Assembly (NCBI GenBank): GCA_003255065.1 | Contig: QAOA01007183.1 | Coordinates: 354,761 to 418,760, forward strand | Direction of reading: 5' to 3' | DNA length: 64,000 nt | Source of the DNA: Cercis canadensis | Taxonomy: Eukaryota > Streptophyta > Magnoliopsida > Fabales > Fabaceae | Shown here: piece after piece, positions 37,937 to 48,800 of the stretch | Layout of the letters: every line of letters starts with the position of its first letter | Numbering within the stretch: the stretch's first letter is position 1 | The notes under the pieces: model-generated | The model's database searches: none | Seen by the model: the letters and a program-made list of their open reading frames with translations, nothing else | Told to the model about the DNA's origin: nothing | Translations under genes and position numbers: made by a program

Positions 37937-38592
37937 TTACTCTAGTTTTGAATCAATATTATTAGTAGTTAAACTGACTTTTAACTTCCCCCTGATTCAC
38001 CCTGCTTGTGTGTGTGTTTGTGTTCTTTTTACGGTTTAGGCCACTTTTTCATTACTTTTTGGCCAACTTTCTATTATGTGTGAGGCCAGTGGCCATTGTT
38101 TTTCTTGCTTTGTGGTTTCCCTATATGTTTTAGGTTGTCATTGTGTGAATTCTGGTGATTTGGATCATTCCCCCTTGTTTTCCCTTCATTTTGGCTTGAT
38201 TTAATGATTTCCGAGTGTACTGTTCTGGCCAAAATTTTGTGCTCCGATTGATCTGAAACTTGGTCAGTTGAAGGAAAATGGGCTAACAATCAATGATCAT
38301 GTAAAAGCATGAGGTCTGTGTTTTTAAGCCAAATTTCACTGTTTTGACAATTTTTCCATTTTTTTAATATTTTTTATTTGATTTTTGAGTTCCATTTTCA
38401 TCCAGCTTTCATGCTGTGGTGGTAGAAATTTTTTTTAAAATGTTTAGATACCTTTTCTAGTGTTATTTTGGTGTATTTTTGCCTTTGTTTTGTGCTTTTG
38501 GTGTGTTTATGTTTTAGTCAATTTCTGTCATTTTTGTGTGTTTTTGTGTATTGTGGTGTGTTTAGGCATTTAGCCATTTCTATGCATGGTGT
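37937..38592 (+). other. Element C untranslated leader
   Basis: About 656 bp, T/G-rich and non-coding, collinear with the leaders of A and D. It contains a reduced version of the leader hairpin at 38297-38312 (TCATG, 6-base loop, CATGA). Confidence 0.75.
38297..38312 (+). other. Leader hairpin of element C (shortened)
   Basis: A 5-bp perfect stem at the same place as the 8-bp stems of A and D. The sequence between the arms has changed, but the pairing ends are kept. Confidence 0.4.
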
Positions 38593-39685
38593 ATGACTAG
38601 GTCTTCTCCTTTTGAATTACTTGAAGTAGACCTTGAAATAGAGAGAACCTTGCATACACTTGCTAGAGTACATAGAGCAGTTGATCATATAGAATCGACC
38701 ATGGCTGAAAATAGACCTCCTGTTGTTATTCCTGTTGCTGATCCTGTTGACCATGCTAATAGAACTGATAATACTAACAGGGCTGGAAATAATAATAATA
38801 ATAATATGCAAGCCAGAGATAGAACGCTTAAGGAATTGGCTACCCCTGATGTTGCTTATCAACCTTTAGGGATCCAATATGCTGAACTTGATACTGCGTT
38901 TGAATTGAAATCTGGATTGATACACTTGTTGCCAAAGTTCCATGGCCTTGCAGGTGAAGATCCTCATAAACATCTTAAGGAATTCCATGTGGTTTGTTCC
39001 ACAATGAGGCCACAAGGAATCTCTGAAGAGCATATCAAGTTGCGAGCATTCCCTTTCTCCCTTCCTGATGCAGCTAAGGATTGGCTCTTTTACTTGTCAC
39101 AAGGTTCAGTCCGAAATTGGAGTGACATGAAGAAGCTGTTCTTGGCAAAGTTCTTCCCTACATCCAGAACTGCTGCCATTCAAAAAGACATTTGTGGCAT
39201 AAGGCAACTACTAGGGGAGACGTTGCATGAGTATTGGGAAAGATTCACCAAGCTGTGCTTAAGCTGCCTTCACCATCAGATAAGTAACCAGCTTTTGATA
39301 CAATACTTCTATGAGGGCTTGTCACCTCTGGACAAGAGTAACATTGATTCTACTAGCGGAGGAGCATTAGTAGATAAAACACCAGCTGCTGCTAGAGCTT
39401 TGACTTCCAATATGGCTGAAAATTCCCAGCAGTTTGGTGTTAGGATGATTCCTTCCACTAGGAGAGTCAATGAAGTTTGTGTATCCCTTGCTTACCAACA
39501 AAGAATGGAGCACAGACTTGATGAATTGACCTCCTTGGTGAGGCAGTTGGCAGTGGGACAACAAGTATCTACACCTCAACCTGCAAGCTTGTGTGGCATT
39601 TGCGCTTGTCCATCTCATCCCACAGATGCATGCCTTACACTTCAAGATAGTGATTCTGGATTTCAGGATCCCTCTGTAGCTGCAG
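38593..39685 (+). pseudogene. gag: gag of element C, 5' part, cut by a solo LTR
   Basis: Starts at the conserved ATG (MTRSSPFELLEVD) and reads 364 codons with no stop up to the LTR insertion. It has the gag domain (about residues 105-240) and an intact zinc knuckle CX2CX4HX4C at 39592-39633. Asn-rich and Gln-rich stretches flank the domain. The terminal VMNTLFIQ of the open frame is LTR sequence, not gag. Removing the LTR plus one TSD copy would put the downstream half (41119 onward) in frame, so gag was continuous before the insertion. Confidence 0.93.
39681..39685 (+). repeat. Target-site duplication TGCAG, left copy
   Basis: Precedes the nested solo LTR and equals 41114-41118. Confidence 0.95.
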
Positions 39686-41113
39686 TGATGAACACACTTT
39701 TTATACAATAGTTATTCCTCATACTTAGTCTTTTAAACCTCTTTTGGGCTGAATTGCATAGACTTAGACCTCATTTCATGACTTAGGATCCATTTATGCT
39801 TAATTGCAATTTCCAGCAATACTGGGCATTATATGCTGTCTCTGTGTTTCAGGCATATCTTGAGTTCTGGATGTCCAAAAATTCCGAGTCATACCTTGTT
39901 GGAAAGCTGAGAGAATTGTCTACAACTTTCTTTCAGGGCTCCAAAGCTAATTCGGACGTTCAGAAGGTCATATGCAGCCTGGAAGCCAGAGAAGATATGC
40001 TGTCGCAGGATCCTGACCTACATGCAGTATTTGGGTCATAACTTGAGTTGTAATGTCATATTGACCTGAAACTGGTACCATTGGAAAGCTAACAGACAGA
40101 TCTTTAAGTTATATGAAGACCGGTTCACCATATTTTATGTGGAAGATGGTCTTATTTTCTGTGCAAGTTAGCTGACGGTTCCAGACACCTTCTGCCACTT
40201 AAATGGGCCTAACTTCCTCATGACAAGTCCAAATGGGCCCAAACCAAAGCCCAATTGAAGCTAAGGCCCATGGGAACAAGTGTGCCCTAAGGGCAATTTA
40301 GGTGTGCATGTAAAATTGGAGGTCTATATCAGAAGAAGGAGGCAGCCGAAATTCATAACCACCTCATTAGATATTTTAGACAGATTTTTGAGCTTTCCTT
40401 AGTTCTTAAGTTTTCTTTTAGATATTTTGTAAGAACTTCAGCTCCTCTTGTTCATGGAGGGCTAATCCAACATATCAATCCAGGTTTTGCTATTCTGATT
40501 ATTGGTTTTGAGATTATGAGTTGTTGTTCTTCCTTTTAGTTGTTAATCAAAGTTCTTTCAATCCTTTGAAATATTCTGTTTGAATTGCTTAATTCGAATT
40601 TGGATCTTCATGTGTGATTGCTTAATTGCATGTGATAAAAGAGGATTGTATGGTTGATTAATGTTTCTGAGCTTTTGGATGGATTAATCACCTTGGCTGG
40701 ATCATGGACTTAGGTAAAACTAGACTTGAATGTTTGCTTAATTCATTTAGTCTTAGTTGAATCCGAATTCTGGTTGCTTAACCAGTGGAAATCCATAGAA
40801 CATTGAGAGGCGTCTTGATATGTTTTAAAGGCCAAGAACATGGTTAATAATTGAATGGATCATTAGAAATCAAGGATGAATCAAAATCAGAATCAGTTAA
40901 GGCTTGGATTGGTTGTTTTCCTTTAGGTTACCACTTACAATTAATTTCTGTCAAGCACTTAAAACAAACACAACCCCCCTGTTTACATGCTTCTCTATAT
41001 GATTCACTAAATAGAACAATCCTTAGGTTCGACTTAGGGCTGTCCTATGCTGCAAATAGCTAGGTAACCGACCTAAAACATTAAGTAATTTGAGGAGCCT
41101 CGGCAGCTCATCA
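39686..41113 (+). mobile_element. Solo LTR nested in element C gag
   Basis: 1428 bp from TGATGAACACAC to CAGCTCATCA, flanked by TGCAG on both sides, in the same orientation as its host. By shared variants (TTTTGGGCTGAATTG, TAACAGACAG) it belongs with the LTR of element D, not with that of its host element C. So a D-type element inserted into C and later lost its interior by LTR-LTR recombination. Confidence 0.96.
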
Positions 41114-41118
41114 TGCAG
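41114..41118 (+). repeat. Target-site duplication TGCAG, right copy
   Basis: Directly after the TCATCA end of the nested LTR. gag sequence resumes behind it. Confidence 0.95.
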
Positions 41119-41777
41119 CAGGTGTTTTTCCTGGTAGATCCCAATACCAACCATAGCAGCAGCCTAGATATGATCCCTACTCCAACACTTCTAACCCTTG
41201 TTGGAGGGATCATCCAAATTTTTGATATGGCAATGCTGCAGCCCCACAACAACAGCCCTCTCAGCAGCAGCAGCAGCAGTATAGGCAACCATTCCAACAA
41301 CGGAACCAATTTCAACCAGCTAGGTAGAGCCAGTTTCAACAAACTAGGCCACCATTCCAGCAGCAGCCTATGCAACCAGCCAGCTCGTCAACATTCAAAC
41401 CTGAGCCTTCATTGGAAGATTTGGTGAAGCAGATGGCCATTAGCAACCTTCAGTTCCAGTAGAGGGCAGATGCCGCCATGCAGAACTTGGAAACTCAAAT
41501 TGGACAATTGGCATCTACTGTGAGTCAATTGCAATCCCAAGGTTCTGGTACACTTCCTTCTCAGACCATTCCTAATCCAAATGCAAAGAATGTGAGTGCA
41601 ATCACTCTTAGGAGTGGTAAGTCAATTCCAGACCCTGCACCTATAGTTCAGAGTAAACCTAGTGTGCCAGTTCCACCTATTGCTAACCCTAGCAGTTCCA
41701 TCCAGCGCACTAGTAGTTCTACTCCAGAGATGCCACAACAGAAGCCTACATATTCTGTGCCTCTTCCCTTTCCATAG
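41119..41777 (+). pseudogene. gag: gag of element C, 3' part
   Basis: Continuation of gag after the nested LTR, read in codons starting at multiples of 3. It contains the Gln-rich linker, EPSLEDLVKQMA and MQNLETQIGQLAS, then a Pro/Ser-rich segment. In-frame stops occur at 41154 (TAG), 41223 (TGA), 41325 (TAG), 41460 (TAG) and 41775 (TAG). Elements A and D have CAG, CAA or CGA-type codons at most of these places. Element C lacks the TAG that A and D share after APQQ. Confidence 0.9.
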
Positions 41778-42521
41778 AGAGCCACTCAGTCCAAGAAAAC
41801 AGATGAGGCTAAAAAGGACAGAAAGCTTGTGGAGACTTTCAGGAAAGTGGAAATCAGCATTCCATTGCTAGATGCTATCAAGCAAATTCCTAAATATGCC
41901 AAATTTCTAAAGGAATTATGCACACAGAGGAGGCGGCCCAAGGGTAATGAGAGAATTAGCATGAGTCAGAACGTTTCAGCCCTTATTCAGCCTATACCCC
42001 ACAAATGCAAGGATCCAGGAACTTTCACAATTCCATATGTTATAGGCAAATCCAAGTTTTAGCATGCCATGCTAGACCTCGGTGCTTCCATTAATGTGAT
42101 GCCTATGTCTGCGTTTAGTTCTCTTGGACTTGGACCCTTGAGAGCTACTAGTGTTGTGATTCAGTTGGCCAATAAGAGCAATGCGTATCCGGTTGGATTA
42201 ATTGAAGATGTGTTAGTCAGGGTTGATGAATTGATCTTTCCTACAGATTTCTACATTCTGGAGATGGAGGGACAGTCATAATCCAGCCAGACTCCACTCA
42301 TTTTGGGCAGACCATTCCTCAAGACCGCACAAACCAAGATCGATGTTCATGCAGGAACTCTATCCATGGAGTTTGGAGATTCTGTTGTGCAGTTCAATAT
42401 TTTTGAGCCTATGACGCATCCTATGGATGAGCACTCTGTCTTTCACATTGATTTGATTGATGATCTAGTTGGGGATGGGTATGATGAGCTATGTGCTGAC
42501 TTCCATGATTTGGTTGGTATT
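41778..42521 (+). pseudogene. Protease region of element C (catalytic motif kept)
   Basis: Same frame as gag. Begins after the TAG that replaced a Gln at 41775. The aspartic protease motif is L-D-L-G-A-S with the catalytic Asp codon at 42075-42077. The flap and C-terminal part include ILEMEGQS and GRPFLKTAQTKIDV. Two stops break it: TAG at 42060-42062 (GAG in A and D) and TAA at 42279-42281 (CAA in A and D). Of the three copies this is the only one that keeps the active-site Asp. Confidence 0.9.
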
Positions 42522-42989
42522 GATGACTCTGTTCGATGCCCCTCCTGTCCTGATTGTGATGGTGATGTACCTTGTGCTGTGCGTGCTGAGATATCTGCCT
42601 TCTTGAGCAATCCTGATTCTATGTGCTGCAATTGTGGTGATTCTGCTTGCCCTACTTATTCTGAAATTGTGGCATTTTTAGAAAGAGATGACTCTATCAC
42701 AGAGGCTATGGTTGTGGATGATCCTGCAGAGTTAGTGGATGTGTATGAGGAGCAATGTTTTGAATTCCCTGACTTTGTGGGTATAGAGGATTATGTCCAG
42801 TGCCATTCACATGTTGTTTGTGATGGTGATATGAGTTGTGCTGGCTGTGCTGAAATTTCTACATTCTTAAGCGATGGCAATCCTGGTGAATCTAATTCCG
42901 GTTCTGGTTTTGATTCTGCAGCTTTAGAAGATGACTCTACAGGGGCAACCCAAGACTTCGTGAGATTGGTCTTTGACCCTGGTATCTAG
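42522..42989 (+). CDS. Cys-rich acidic tail of element C protease region
   Basis: The last 156 codons of an open stretch running from 42303 to the TAG at 42987. The region is acidic and holds three Cys-rich modules. Modules 1 (from 42522) and 3 (from 42789) share a CDGD core followed by AEISxFL. Module 2 (from 42615) is a degenerate version with CCNCGD and EIVAFL. Modules 1 and 3, each preceded by a YDEL or YEEQ and VGIDD or VGIED segment, are spaced by about 264 bp, which suggests an in-frame tandem duplication. A and D have a single module here. The metal-binding look is inference. I do not recognise a named domain. Confidence 0.6.
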   Translation, partial: DDSVRCPSCPDCDGDVPCAVRAEISAFLSNPDSMCCNCGDSACPTYSEIVAFLERDDSITEAMVVDDPAELVDVYEEQCFEFPDFVGIEDYVQCHSHVVCDGDMSCAGCAEISTFLSDGNPGESNSGSGFDSAALEDDSTGATQDFVRLVFDPGI

Positions 42990-43234
42990 CTGTGTTTGCT
43001 GCAAATAACCGGAAGATGATACTTTGAGCTTCAAGGGAGTACATTTTCTGATTATATTACTATAATTGTATTGTATTTTCTATTATGTTTTGCTTTAGTT
43101 TGTTTCTATTTCTGTTCCTGTTTCATGTTTTTTGTTTTTGCTTTGAATTTTCTGTTTTCTAGTCTTGTTTTTAATTCTATTTTTGTTTTTGTTACTGTTT
43201 TCTGTTGTTCATTTTATTTTCAATTTTCTGTTCT
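42990..43234 (+). other. T-rich noncoding tract, element C
   Basis: Strongly T-rich sequence after the gag-protease stop. Its reading frames give only Phe-rich low complexity. It is not coding as far as I can see. Confidence 0.7.
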
Positions 43235-43407
43235 TGATGTCATTACTGCTTTCTCTTACCCCACATGCGTGCTGGAAGTTTGGTCATTTCTTGGACATGC
43301 AGGTTTCTACCAGCGCTTCATCAGAGACTTCAGCAAGATAGCCATCCCGTTGTCCAGCCTTCTGCAGAAAGATGTGGAGTTTCTGTTTGATCAGACGTGC
43401 AAGGAAG
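43235..43407 (+). pseudogene. pol: RT-RNase H junction fragment in element C
   Basis: About 173 bp aligned with 22931-23105 of element A, including FLGHAGFYQRFIRDFSKIAIP and the Gln that became TAG in A. It is the thumb/connection end of RT, with no catalytic RT motif. It is embedded between T-rich tracts, with all other pol sequence absent. It is in frame with its surroundings, but a function is unlikely. Confidence 0.88.
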
Positions 43408-43551
43408 TGTCCACTTGCAAGATGCCATCTACCTCCCCTGATAAGGATGTTTCTTCTCTCTCTTTTATTTTACTTGTCCTTATGTGATTGATGTTAATTG
43501 TCATATGTTGCTACTTTTAGAAGTTTTTACATTGAGGACAATGTAAAATTT
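43408..43551 (+). other. Short spacer, element C 3' region
   Basis: Pol similarity stops at about 43407. The following sequence is T-rich and leads into TTGAGGACAATGTAAAATTT just before the first PPT-like motif. Nothing else is recognised. Confidence 0.6.
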
Positions 43552-43565
43552 AAGTGTGGGGGAGG
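43552..43565 (+). other. Internal PPT-like motif
   Basis: AAGTGTGGGGGAGG, nearly the same as the terminal PPT at 44976-44990 but 1.4 kb upstream of it. It could be a central priming site or a relic. Confidence 0.5.
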
Positions 43566-44975
43566 TTTACATTCTATTTTTCTGTTTTTGTGTCTGTTTT
43601 TACTTTTCTATTTTCTATTTTTGTTTTGATTTTCTGTTTCCTTTACTGTTTTTTACTTTTAGTTATGTTTGTTGTTTCTGTTTAGTATATTGTTTTGCTG
43701 TTTTTAGTTTCTTTGTTGTCTTCTGTTTAATTGTCAAATTTTTTCTGTTTTAATTGTCTTCCAATGATGTTTTAGGATTTGTGAAATTTGTAAAGTTGTA
43801 AGTTGAAGCAATTGCAATTTAAGGTTCATAACATGATTGAATAATTGTCTCCTTTCTTGAATTTCACATGCTAGGTTTTGGATGTTGGATTAGTGATTAA
43901 AGTTTGATAGATGCATCCCTTGTGAGATTTTGAGCTTTTTAATGGATGGATTTAGCATTTGTGCCATTCTTTTTCTTTCTAGTGTGATTTTCACTCATGA
44001 ATTTTGATCACTCTAGAACTTGCTTTGATTCTTTTTAAAGTTGCATTTTCACTTGCATACATGAACATGATTGAGGCATTTTTTCTCGATTTAGCTACTT
44101 TGCCAAATAGCCAACATTGTATTATTTTCTTTTGATTACCCCCTTGAGCCTATTTGCCTATCTTTGGTCTTAGCTCGCTATGTGCCTATGTGAAAAACCA
44201 TATTACCTTACCTTAGGGAATGGGAGAGCATTGGTTCATTGTCTTGGAGGAGCTCTTATGCTTGTGGGTAATTAATAATGCAAGTGTAGAGGTAGTGAAA
44301 ATCATTGTGCAATGTGCAAAAGTGAGATGTGAAAGAAAGGAAGAAAGAAAAAAAAAAAAAAGCCAATTGGTTCATTTAAAAAACAAAATCAGAATTGTGA
44401 AAAAGGAAAGGAAGAGGAAAAGGAAGGAATATGTGAAAAGAAAAGAGAGTATGTTTTACATATTTGAAAATTGGGAAAAGTTTCATGCTTGTTAATTGAA
44501 TTCCTCCCCAATGCTCTTTTATTCTCTTAGGGTACTTAGCTTGTCATATCCATATTATTCCTACCCTTTACCTTGGCCCTATTACAACCTTGAATAAAGT
44601 CCTCTTGATTTGTGTATGCATTTATTTGAGTAGTGAAAAAGTAGAAGATAAGCAAGCCTATGGTAGTGCATTTCTTCATGAGTTTCATTGAGTGAAATAC
44701 CTACTTTTTAAACACTTGAGAGATTAAGAGTATATCTTGTGAGAATCTATCATTCTTGACTCATGTTTTTCAATTGAAGTTACCTTAATTGTTGATTTTG
44801 GATGTGAAGAAATTTTATTTCATGAATGCTCTGACTTCCTTGAATTTTTAAGTGCTCTTCTTGTTTTTGAACTTATGCAATTCTTGAATATCATTAGGAA
44901 TTTTTGAGTTAGTTTGTTTGTTTTTCCTCGTTTCTTAGTTTTGGAATTCTAGTTTGCCCGAGACGTGCAAAAGCT
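43566..44975 (+). other. Long 3' noncoding region of element C
   Basis: About 1.4 kb: a second T-rich tract to about 43750, unique AT-rich sequence, and a purine-rich A/G tract at 44330-44460. A 91-codon ORF over the purine tract is Lys/Arg low complexity and is not called. I see no integrase or env-like gene. Confidence 0.7.
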
Positions 44976-44990
44976 AAGTGTGGGGGAATT
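44976..44990 (+). other. Polypurine tract of element C
   Basis: AAGTGTGGGGGAATT directly abuts the TGATGA of the 3' LTR, the expected position for plus-strand priming. Confidence 0.85.
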
Positions 44991-45403
44991 TGATGAACAA
45001 ACTTTTTACAGTAGTTAACCCTCATATTTAGCTTCTTAAACCTCTTTTGGGCCTATTTGATTGGGCTTGGGCCACATTTCATGAGTTTGGATCCAATTGG
45101 GCCTAAATGTATTTTTCAGCAATACTGGGCATTTTATGTACTCTCTATTTTTCATGCATAACTTAATTTCTGGACATCTAATAATTTTGAATCTTACCTT
45201 GTAGGAAAGCTAAGAGAAAGCTCTACAACTTTGATTTAGAGCTCCAAATCTAATTTGGATATCTAGTTGGTCATATGCAGCCTGGAAGCCAGAGAAGACA
45301 TGCTGTCGCAGGATCCTGACCCACATGCAATGTTTGGACCATAACTTGAGCTGTATATGTCATATGGACTTGAAACTGGTCCCATTGGAAAGCTAAGACG
45401 CAG
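44991..45403 (+). repeat. Element C 3' LTR, first 413 bp only
   Basis: Starts TGATGAACAAAC and matches the 5' LTR until GCTAAGACGCAG, where satellite sequence takes over. CAG is shared by LTR and satellite at the break, so there is microhomology. It is the left arm of the palindrome 44991-45893. Confidence 0.93.
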
Positions 45404-45483
45404 TTTCCTGATGAGTCACTATATTTGGCCTAGGACCCTGTTTCGGTTCATCCCTGTATCTGACTCAGGGTCCTAGGAAACTG
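45404..45483 (-). repeat. Satellite spacer inside the palindrome
   Basis: 80 bp of satellite between two inverted LTR arms. 45404-45468 is part of a reverse-orientation monomer. 45469-45483 is its inverted repeat. CCTAGGACCCTG at 45429-45440 and CAGGGTCCTAGG at 45466-45477 pair exactly around a 25-base centre. Confidence 0.88.
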
Positions 45484-45893
45484 TGTCTTAGCTTTCCAAT
45501 GGGACTAGTTTCAAGTCCATAGGACACCTACAGCTCAAGTTATGGTCCAAACACTGCATGCGGGTCAGGATCCTACGACAGCATCTTTTCTCTGGCTTCC
45601 AGGCTGCATATGGCCTTTTGGACGTCCGAATTGGCTTTGGAGCTCTGAATCAAAGTTGTAGATATTTCTCTTAGCTTTCTTACAAGGTAAGGTTCAAAAT
45701 TATTAGATGTCCAGAACTCAAGTTATGCATGAAAAACAGAGAGTACATAAAATGCCCAGTATTGCTGAAAAATACATTTAGGCCCAATTGGATCCAAACT
45801 CATGAAATGTGGTCCAAGCCCAATCAAATAGGCCCAAAAGAGGTTTAAGAAGCTAAATATGAGGGTTAACTACTGTATAAAAAGTGTGTTCAT
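45484..45893 (-). mobile_element. Inverted LTR fragment, right palindrome arm
   Basis: The first ~410 bp of an LTR on the minus strand, ending in GTGTGTTCAT two bases short of the usual TCATCA complement end. Satellite array 3 starts at once after it. Confidence 0.92.
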
Positions 45894-48800
45894 TAGTGAG
45901 TCACTATATCTGGCCTGGGACCTTGTTTCGGCTCATTCCTGTATCTGACTCGGATATTTTTCTTGTGGTTCATTGTATCTGGGACGGGACTATTTTCTGG
46001 TGAGTCACTATATCTGGTCGGGACCCTATTTCGGATCTTCTCTATATCTGACTCTAATATTTTTCATGTGGTTCACTATCTCTGGGACCAAATTGTTTCT
46101 TGGTGAGTCACTATATCTGGCCCAGGACATTGTTTTGGTTCTTCCCTTTATCTGACTTAGATATTTTTCGTGTGGTTCACTGTATCTGAGACAGGACTAT
46201 TTCCTGGTGAGTCACTATATCTAGCCTGATACCCTGTTTCGGTTCGTCCCTTTATCTGACTTGGATATTTTTCTTGTGGTTCACTGTATTTAGGACGAGA
46301 CTGTTTCCTAGTGAGTCACTATATTTGGCCTGGGACCCTGTTTCGGTGTCTTCCTTGTATCATACTCAGATATTTTTCATGTGTTGCACTGTATCTGGGG
46401 CGGGACAGTTTCCTGGTGAATCACTGTATCAGGCTCGGGACCTTGTTTTGGTTCATCCCTGTATTTGACTCAGATATTTTTCTTATGGTTTACTGTATAT
46501 GGGACAAGATAGTTTCCTGTTGAGTCACTATATCTGGCCTGACAACCTATTTCGGTTGATATTTGTATCTGACTCGAATATTTTTCATGTGGTTTACTAT
46601 ATTTGGGCGGGACAGTTTCCTGGTGAGTCACTATATCTGGCCTGGGACCTTGTTTCGGTTCATCCTACATTTAACTCGGATATTTTTCTTGTGGTTCACT
46701 GTATATGGAACGGGACTGTTTGCTGGTGAGTCACTATATCTGGTCCGGCACCCTGTTTCGGTTCATGCCTGTATCTGACTCTGATAATTTTCTTGTAATC
46801 CACTATATCTAGGACGGGACTGTTTCCTGGTGAGTCATTATATCTGGTATGGGAACCTATTTCGGTTCATCCATATATTTAACTCAGATATTTTTCTTGT
46901 GGTTCACTCTATCTGCGATGGGACTGTTTCCTGGTAAGTCACTATATCTGGACCGGCAGCCTGTTTCAGTTCATACCTGTATTTGACTGGGATATTTTTC
47001 ATGTGTTGCACTGTATCTGGGGCGGGACAGTTTCCTGGTGAGTCACTATGTTTGGCCCGGAACCGTGTTTCGGTTCATCCTTGTATCTGGCTTAGATATT
47101 TTTCTTGTGGTTCTCTGTTTCTGGGACGGGACAATTTCTTGGTGAATCACTATATCTGGCTTAGGAGCTTCTTTTAGTTCATCCCTGTATTTGACTCAGA
47201 TATTTTTCTTGTGATTCACTGTATCTGAGACGGGACAATTTCCTGGTAAGTCACTATATTTGGACCGGGATCCTGTTTTGGTTCATCCCTGTATATGACT
47301 CGGATATTTTTCTTGTGGTTCACTGTTTCTGGGACGGGACAGTTTCATGGTAAATCACTATATCTGGCTCAAGAGCTTGTTTTGGTTCTTCCCTGTATCT
47401 AACTCAGATATTTTTCTTATGATTCACTATATTTGAGACAGGATAGTTTCCTGGTGAGTCACTATATCTAGACCGGGACCCTGTTTCGGTTCATCCCTGT
47501 ATCTGACTCAGATATTTTTCCTGTGGTTCACTATTTCTAGGACAGGACAGTTTCCTGGTGAGTCACTATATCTGTACCGGGACCATATTTCGGTTCATCC
47601 CCGTATCTGACTCGGATAATTTTCTTGTAGTTTACTGTATAAGGGAAGGGACAATTTCCTGGTGAGTCATTATATCTGGCCCGAGAACCTGTTTGGGTTC
47701 ATACTTGTATCTAACTTGGATATTTTTCATATGGTTCACTGTATTTGGGATGGGACTGTTTCCTGTTAAGTCACTATATATGGCTCGGGACGCTGTTTCG
47801 GTTCATCCTAGTATCTTACTCTGATAGTTTTCATGTGATCCACTGTATCAATAACGAGACTGTTTCTTGGTGAGTCACTATATTTGGCCTAAGACCCTGT
47901 TTCGGTTCATCCCTGTATTTAATTCGGATAATTTTCTTGTGGTTCATTGTATTTAGGACGGGACTATTTCTGATAAGTCTCTATATCTAGACCGGGAGCC
48001 TGTTTCGGTTCATACCTGTATCTAAATCAGATATTTTTCATGTGTTGCACTGTATCTGGGGCGGGACAGTTTCCTAGTGAGTCACTATGTTTGGCCCGGA
48101 ACCCTGTTTCGATTCATCCTTGTATTTGACTTAGATATTTTTCTTGTAGTTCACTGTTTCTAGGACGGGACAATTTCCTGGTGAATCACTATATTTGGCA
48201 TGGGACCTTGATTTGGTTCATCCTTATATCTAACTCAGATATTTCCCTTATGATTAACTGTATCTGAGACAGGAAAGTTTCTTGGTAATCACTATATCTG
48301 GGCCGGGACCCTGTTTCGGTTCATCCCTGTATCTGACTCAGATATTTTTCTTGTGGTTCACTCTATTTGAGATCGGACTGTTTCCTGGTGAGTCACCATA
48401 TATGGCCTAAGACCTTGTTTTGCCTTATCTTAGTATCTGACTCAGATATTTTTCTTGTGGTTCACTGCATCTGGGATGGGACTGTTTCCTGGTGAGTCAC
48501 TATATTTGACTCGGGACCCTATGTCGATTCATCCCTATATCTGACTAAGACATTTTTCTTGTGGTTCATTATATCTGGGACGGGACAGTTTCCTGTTAAG
48601 TCACTATATCTGGCCTCAGTACCTGTTTCGGTTCATCCCTTTATTTGACCTAGATATTTTTCTTGTCGTTCATTGTTTCTGTGACAGGACAGTTTCCTGG
48701 TAAGTCACTATATCTGGCCCGGGACCCTTTTTCGGTTCATCCCTGTATCTGACTCAAACATTTTACTTAGGGTTGACTATATCTGGGACGGGACCGTTTC

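Larger units (their letters stand above)
36490..45403 (+). mobile_element. Element C: internally deleted Athila-type retrotransposon
   Basis: Order: 5' LTR lacking its first few bases, perfect PBS, leader, gag interrupted by a solo LTR, protease with intact D-L-G-A-S, a long Cys-rich region, a ~170-bp RT/RNase H-junction sliver, an AT-rich 3' region, PPT, and the first ~413 bp of the 3' LTR. Nearly all of RT, RNase H and integrase are missing. With its own PBS and PPT it may have been a non-autonomous element mobilised by relatives. The stops in gag-protease show that it is now inactive. Confidence 0.92.
44991..45893. repeat. Large imperfect palindrome (LTR-satellite-LTR)
   Basis: Two ~410-bp arms made of the same 5' part of an LTR, both ending at the same LTR position and both continuing into the same satellite bases. 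The right arm lacks 22 bp of satellite between two CCT copies. The arms differ by scattered substitutions. Confidence 0.9.

Noticed and set aside
43071..43753. Phe-rich hydrophobic ORFs that resemble membrane segments
   Set aside because: They come from T-rich tracts. The only coding-like part is the RT sliver at 43235-43407.
44220..44495. 91-codon Lys/Arg-rich ORF in the 3' region of element C
   Set aside because: It is a translation of an A/G tract, has no domain, and no counterpart can be compared in this window.
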